Source: Atopsyche davidsoni (Eukaryota; Arthropoda; Insecta; Trichoptera; Hydrobiosidae). Taken from it: a DNA stretch of 64,000 nt. Positions 58,753 to 64,000 of the stretch are shown here, piece after piece (the stretch's first letter is position 1; the number at the start of each line of letters is the position of its first letter). Below the pieces are notes generated by a model. The model made no database searches, was not told where the DNA came from, and saw only the letters and a program-made list of their open reading frames with translations. The stretch covers positions 2,294,001 to 2,358,000 of the forward strand of contig JAILWY010000015.1 of NCBI GenBank assembly GCA_022113835.1. The letters are read 5' to 3'. The position numbers were made by a program, and so were the translations under genes.

Positions 58753-61002
58753 ATTTCACACTAGTTTAGTTTCAGCTGTGTATTTGGACTTTACATAATT
58801 CAATTCAAAGAAATGCTAGGTTTTTGTAAAACCAATCTACTGTGTACATCTAGGATAAGAATATTCACCGTACAAGTTTGCTGCCAAAGCCTCCAGCACT
58901 GCTGCTTGTCACTGAAAATTACCGAGCTTAAAAAGAAAATATTATATTATTCCCCTTGTACTTTTACCAAGAACGAAGCCTGCTGAAATTGCCTGCGGCT
59001 TCATGAAAGAAAGATAAGCCTCGCTGCAGCTGCAAGCAAAGCTCTTTACAACTCCATACGCAAATAGAGCAGATGGTCGGACACTCTGGATTATTCATTC
59101 ATTTTATTTAATATCCATATTTTTTAATAATTATATAAATGGCATAGCAACAACGCAAAGTGATTTGAGCCTAGTTGAAGTTTAAAATGTACTAGGGGTA
59201 GTAGCAAGTAAAAAGCAATACATTATTTGCTAGTCCGTTCTTTATCGTTTATATAGAAAAGTTAATGCATAAAACATATAACGGAATGTGAGTGAAATAT
59301 CACTGTTGTAATTTTTTTTTTTTTATATATATAAAAGGCGTTTTGATGTATATAGAATCAGCAGCCAAAGCTCTTTCCACAATGCGCGGGGGTTCTCGGT
59401 TCGGCGTCGCATTGTTGGATTGTCGGATTTACAAGTATTGCGAAGTGAAGATGGCAAAAGTTCACGTGTGTCTTCGGAAGAAAATCCCCGAAGTAATGAA
59501 TATTTCAGGTCTGAATAATTCAACGAGAACACCCTTTCTAGTCTGGCTGTTGCCGGTGCTGGAGGCGAGGGGATGGGGATGATTCGCAGACCACGTTTGC
59601 TTTTTTCACGGGTTAATCCGCAAATCGCTTGCGGCCAGGGTTGCTAGGCCAAAAAATAAAAAAAAAACCTCAATCAACAGGTACAGGTAGATTGAAAACT
59701 TAGATTTTTATTTATTATTCAAGGTTTGTAGTAAAAAGCAAATCAACTTTTTATGTTTGAATAAAGCAGATCACATATATTTTATAATATTTTTTGAAGA
59801 AAATTTATTCTGGTGTGATTTGTAAATTAACACGAATAACGATAAATAATCAAACAAAAAAAAAACTTTTCTTTAATACTCATAGAATAGTGTAATATTA
59901 TATTCCCTGTTTTTGTTATAATTTAAAGTAGCATATTACTCAATCTTTGCATTCATATTGCAGCTTTTAAATTTCATAACAGTATAATAAAAACCTTATC
60001 GTTAACTGCAAAATAAAATTTGTATAGTACGATAGTATTAGATATTTTTATTAATAAATAAAATATTAATAAATATAAAATCTGCTCATGTTTAGTAATA
60101 AAAAAATATATTTATTGTACGTAATAAAATTCCGTCGTTGAAATGTCAATATTATTGTACAAGCATTTTCATAATCAAAGAACTGAAAATACGCCTGAGT
60201 TTGCGTGTTTTATTTATTTCTCATTTTTATGTGATTATTGTAATTATCTTCAAATATATATTTATTTGTGCACTTCCGTGTTATATCTTATTTTGTTGAA
60301 ATCGTATTTTTCCATAAAAAAATAAGGCTGTATTTTTTGGAATGACCTTTTGTTGTGTCTTTACGACGAGGGAGAAGTAAAACGAGATATGCAAATATTA
60401 AATAAGACGGCAAGAAAAACCATTCAAAATTTATTTACGACATAATTTAGAAATTGAATAAAAATACCTTTTAGGATAAAAATTCAGATTTTTTATACAT
60501 ATTTAAATTTTTTTAGACTTGTTTCAATGTTGATTATTAATTTTTAAATTGATTTCGTAGTTTTTAAAAACGATTGATATATTTTTTATTGTATTATAAG
60601 AAGTTCATCACGGAACAAGCCTTCGTAAGGCAAAAAAACCCACTACTATAATTTTTTTGTATTATCCAACAAATTTGAAAAACCACATAAACAGGGGGAT
60701 GATTAAAAATTTTTTTTTGCAACCCTGGGTGAGGAAAAGGAAATCCACAAGCAGTGCAAACCGATGGACTCTTAACGCTGGGCAGTACTTCCTCAACGGG
60801 GGGACGCAGTTTGAGAAAGCATATAAGCAGATAAAGAAAGCAGATATCAAAGTGCTATGTCAGCGTTTATTTTTTTTTTATTTTTATAATTCGTTTGTCT
60901 ATTTATTTTCGGGTATATAAATTTGATTTTATTTGAAGAAAAAAAACTACTGTGCATTATAGTAAAAGTTTATCTTTGATACCACTTAGTTAAACAGGCG
61001 TA

Positions 61003-61009
61003 CATACAT

Positions 61010-61045
<36 letters not shown>

Positions 61046-61046
61046 G
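61003..61046. repeat. (CA)n(TA)n microsatellite
   Basis: About 12 CA units followed by about 8 TA units, a compound dinucleotide microsatellite. Shorter dinucleotide runs lie at about 10391, 23026, 35328 and 52383. Confidence 0.9.
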
Positions 61047-61737
61047 TATTGTTTTAAATAATAACACCAAGGTTTAGAAGGCAGGGTAGGTTTAGCGGAA
61101 GTAGTTGTAGCGGCAGATGGTACGGGGTCGTTACGAAGTAATGAATAGTTATGGAATCAGTAAGGGAACTCCAATAGACAGTCTGCCAAGTTAAATCGGT
61201 TGCTATTTCTAGTGTTGTGCAACCGCTATCGCGGTTTTAGAGTGCATTAACGTATCCCGTAACATGGAATGAGAAAAAAATACCCAAAAGTTTAACCCCC
61301 GACTGCGTTTTGCTGTGAAGTACACCGTGGATTATTTTTAGAAACTCGTGCTATTAGCTAGGAAAATAAAAGCGACACGGAAAATATATAGTTTGATATA
61401 AAAAATAATTGGACACGGGTCACATCTCGGGATATTTATTGTGGTTGTAACAATGCGAAATGCGAGATGAGTGAATCGAAACTTTACTCTGTCAAAGGCT
61501 TAGGCTTGGAAAATAAAAATCACTGCCGCGTACAGCAATGGCGGACTGGGGTGAGTGTGCCACTCGGTAATACAGTAATTGGCTTCGGTTATGTGATTTT
61601 TATTTCAAATATGAACATACTGCCTTCAGAAAGTTCGAGGTACTCTTTTTGCAGAATGCAGGTCACGCAGTAATACGTTTTAAGTACTCCTTACGCAGAC
61701 TTTTCCTTAGAGTATAAAAGTGCGGAGTAGAACGACC

Positions 61738-61830
61738 ATAAGAAAACCATGAACACTGGCTCAGCGTAAATATATATTCAGTGAGATGGTAGACAACCTC
61801 CTACGAGGAGAGGCACCTGAAGAAGATGAT
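61738..61830 (+). mobile_element. SINE/LINE 3'-end fragment, copy 9
   Basis: AGAAAACCATGAACACTGGC, TCAGTGAGATGGTAGACAAC and CTCCTACGAGGAGAGGCACC, then GAAGAAGATGATG. In this copy the LINE-like frame EMVDNLLRGEAPEED is open, where most copies have a stop after NLL. Confidence 0.75.
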
Positions 61831-62439
61831 GCGCAGAAAACTGGTTACGTAGTAGTAAGTTTAAAAAATAATAGATTTATGGACAAATGCGGGAGACGTT
61901 ATAATACAGGTTTCTACATTAAGAGTATCACACTATACAAGTTTAAATATTTACACGATAAAAGTCAAAACAGGGGGTTGCAAAAAAATTAATGTAACCC
62001 CATCTCCACAAAATAGTATACCTGAAAATTTTATATATATTGTATTTGTTAAGTCTCTGAATGTATAATGAGTTCTATTATTTAATATATGTATTTATGA
62101 TTTTAGTCTTTTTTTAGCATGTCTTTATTTTTTTATTATTAATTAAATAGCATATATATATATATATTGTATATTATTTTTATAAATGTGAGTGACTGTT
62201 AATATTTTTGCTATCCAAATAATCAAACAACCTGGTCACGATATATAGTATAATGAATTTGAATATATCTGTATACATCCCTAAATGCTTCATAAGTATC
62301 ATTAAAACGGTATTTCCGTTCAATTCAAACAGGAAGTGAGGTTAAGAACGACTTTCCATGTTTAAAATAATTCTAAATTTAAAATTATTATCCCGCCATA
62401 AATCGCCCGACGCTTTTCTCTGCAGACGCGCAGCGGAAG

Positions 62440-62545
62440 ATTTACTTGCCGGCGCATACCTGGAGCAGTCACTTCCGGTGTGGTAATTCTTCACTTCCGG
62501 TTACTGTCAGCAGGCATGGCGGCGGATATGTCTCAAGGAAGAATT
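62440..62545. promoter_or_regulatory. Promoter-like cluster with two ETS sites
   Basis: A CpG-richer patch in AT-rich DNA contains CACTTCCGGT twice (about 62470-62479 and 62492-62501) and CATGGCGGCGG at 62515-62525. On the plus strand the ATG opens an 11-codon frame only. On the minus strand CTCCAG|GTATGC near 62460 could be a donor of a noncoding exon. This is the composition of a housekeeping promoter, but no gene is attached in the window. Confidence 0.4.
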
Positions 62546-63314
62546 AGATGAAGACTTATATACGAATAAAAAAAGAATAATATATTTTTTAATAAATAAA
62601 ATTTGATCGAATGATATGTAACGAATTGTGAATCACCCTGTATATGCATGTTTATTGTAATTGTGTTCGTGAAGCCTTTAAGACTTTTGATCGCCATACT
62701 CATTCATAAAATAACCACACACTGCCAGGCGGTGTTTTAGCCGATCAGTACTTGGCAAATTAATATAACTTGTTGATCTTCCCTTATACACACGATAAGC
62801 TCTCCTAATATATATCAAAAATTAATGTTTAAAATTGTTAAAATAAAATTTGAATAAACCAAAGAAATGTGAAAATTGCATGTTTTTTTATGCAAAATTT
62901 ATATTACATCATAATAATTTGTTATTTATTGATTATAAATAATTGATAGGATTGATGAAAATGTGGTTTGATTCTCGTTTATTAATATTGAATAAATCAA
63001 AGCTTATGTAAATCAATTATTATTAATTGTATAACTATTTTAAAAAAATACAGAGACAAGTAACTTGCTATGAGTATTTTATGAAAATTAAAAAAAAAAT
63101 CAAATGCACTTGATGTTTCAAAAAAACTTAATTTTAAAACATATTATGAAGCTCAAATTTATTGAACTATTTTGGTTTCTACACAATTGTACAAAACAAA
63201 TTGTTCAATAAATGAATTATATATTTTGCTGAAATATATAATAATATACTTCGTTAAATGGTTGCATGCATAAATTATTTAATATTCAAAATCATAAAGC
63301 AATTAGATATCCTT

Positions 63315-63435
63315 CATACCGGAAGTGCAACATCCTCTCATATTTGACTCGAAACTCTCCGGCCTAATTGGCCGCCATTTTGAAAGACCACAAGTTTTGA
63401 TATATTTTTGGTGTGTAATTAAATCTGACGTCATC
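63315..63435. promoter_or_regulatory. Promoter-like cluster: ETS, YY1-like and CRE sites
   Basis: ACCGGAAGTG at 63318-63327 (ETS), GGCCGCCATTTTG at 63370-63382 (YY1-type) and TGACGTCA at 63426-63433 (CRE) fall within 120 bases. The combination is common at broadly expressed promoters. No open frame identifies the gene it would serve, which may begin beyond the window. Confidence 0.4.
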
Positions 63436-64000
63436 AAATGAAATTTTATTTTTTCTCGAAACGATCAAACGCTAACTACTGAAATCGGCAAAATTCACAG
63501 CTACATAAAAGTTTTTTTTCAATGTATATGTATATGGAAAAAATAATAATAACTCGACGTAAAAGCTCTCTTTATTAGTCAATCCAGGTATTGGCTATAT
63601 TTTTATTTTGTAGTTCTAAGCAAAAACTGAATCTGAAAAAATAAATTTACAGTAAATAATTTTCAGGATGCAAAACCCGCTCTGGAAGTTTTTATATAAT
63701 TTTATGACTTAATTAGAAACACCACTAGAGCGAGAATTTGGTAATATTTTGAACATCCTTATATGTAAATATAAAGACCCCAATGGCTAGAAGATTACAA
63801 AAAAAATATTGGTTGTTGGTGCATTTGCTTTTCAAGAGTTTTTTCAGACTCTGAAAAAGAATGAAATGTGAAGACGATCACAAACAAAAACATCATATCT
63901 CCTAGGCATTTAGCGTTTTATTTGTGGTGTTTAAATATGACGTATTGCAGATTAAACCAGTCTGTCGTGTATAAAATCCCCTAAAGATGGTCCCAGCAAG

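Larger units (their letters stand above)
39656..62400. other. AstA upstream / intergenic region, repeat-rich
   Basis: No gene could be supported in these 22.7 kb. Much is AT-rich sequence with the repeats listed individually. More complex, non-repetitive patches lie at 44490-44640 (with a TGACGTCA palindrome at 44625-44632), 45850-46020, 58130-58350 and 59340-59640; they may hold regulatory elements or unrecognised exons. The noncoding first exon of AstA is expected somewhere here or beyond, but I cannot place it. Confidence 0.4.

Noticed and set aside
60657..60920. 87-codon open frame with a GC-richer centre (WVRKRKSTSSANRWTLNAG)
   Set aside because: Ends run into poly-F translated from T-runs; no motif recognised. 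It may be a retrotransposon scrap but cannot be supported.

Overview
The window is a piece of an insect nuclear genome. Three protein-coding genes with spliceosomal GT-AG introns are embedded in AT-rich noncoding DNA that is full of decayed transposable elements. The insect assignment rests on the allatostatin-A precursor: exon 1 carries LPVYNFGL preceded by AYTYVSEYKR, the hallmark of insect FGL-amide precursors. The order cannot be fixed from the sequence alone.

Layout. (1) 19-7317, + strand: the 3' half of the microtubule polymerase gene msps (XMAP215/ch-TOG family), 17 exons that join in frame for 891 residues, covering the end of TOG4, a linker, TOG5 and the C-terminal helical domain. 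(2) 7318-13700: msps 3' UTR, then AT-rich intergenic DNA with a few repeat fragments. (3) About 13720-22100, + strand: Nap1 (nucleosome assembly protein 1), with six shared coding exons and two candidate alternative last exons. One gives a short acidic tail. The other ends in CKQQ, a CaaX-like C-terminus known from NAP1L1-type proteins. (4) 22100-28775: AT-rich intergenic DNA with a 360-bp direct duplication and a long hairpin. (5) 28776-39655, - strand: the allatostatin-A neuropeptide precursor in two coding exons separated by a 9.4-kb intron. It encodes 28 FGL peptides, far above the usual 4-14 of insects; 23 form a near-homogeneous tandem array. (6) 39656-64000: no convincing gene. This is 5' flank or 5' UTR intron of the allatostatin gene plus intergenic sequence, rich in mobile-element debris, with two promoter-like clusters near the right end.

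Mobile-element content. A dispersed SINE-like family of about 300 bp (nine copies) shares its 3' end with a LINE whose reverse-transcriptase remains lie at 32037-32345 and 48169-48452. An RNase H-bearing LINE 3' fragment is nested inside one SINE-like copy with a target-site duplication. There is a 405-bp non-autonomous hAT element with a perfect 8-bp target-site duplication, a 1.3-kb element with arms of about 380 bp in inverted orientation, a piggyBac-like remnant, several tandem arrays, and a recurring fold resembling Penelope-type hammerhead sequences.

The three genes have no evident shared pathway (spindle microtubules, chromatin assembly, neuropeptide signalling). The nearest thing to new biology here is the extreme expansion of the allatostatin peptide array and the alternative Nap1 C-termini.
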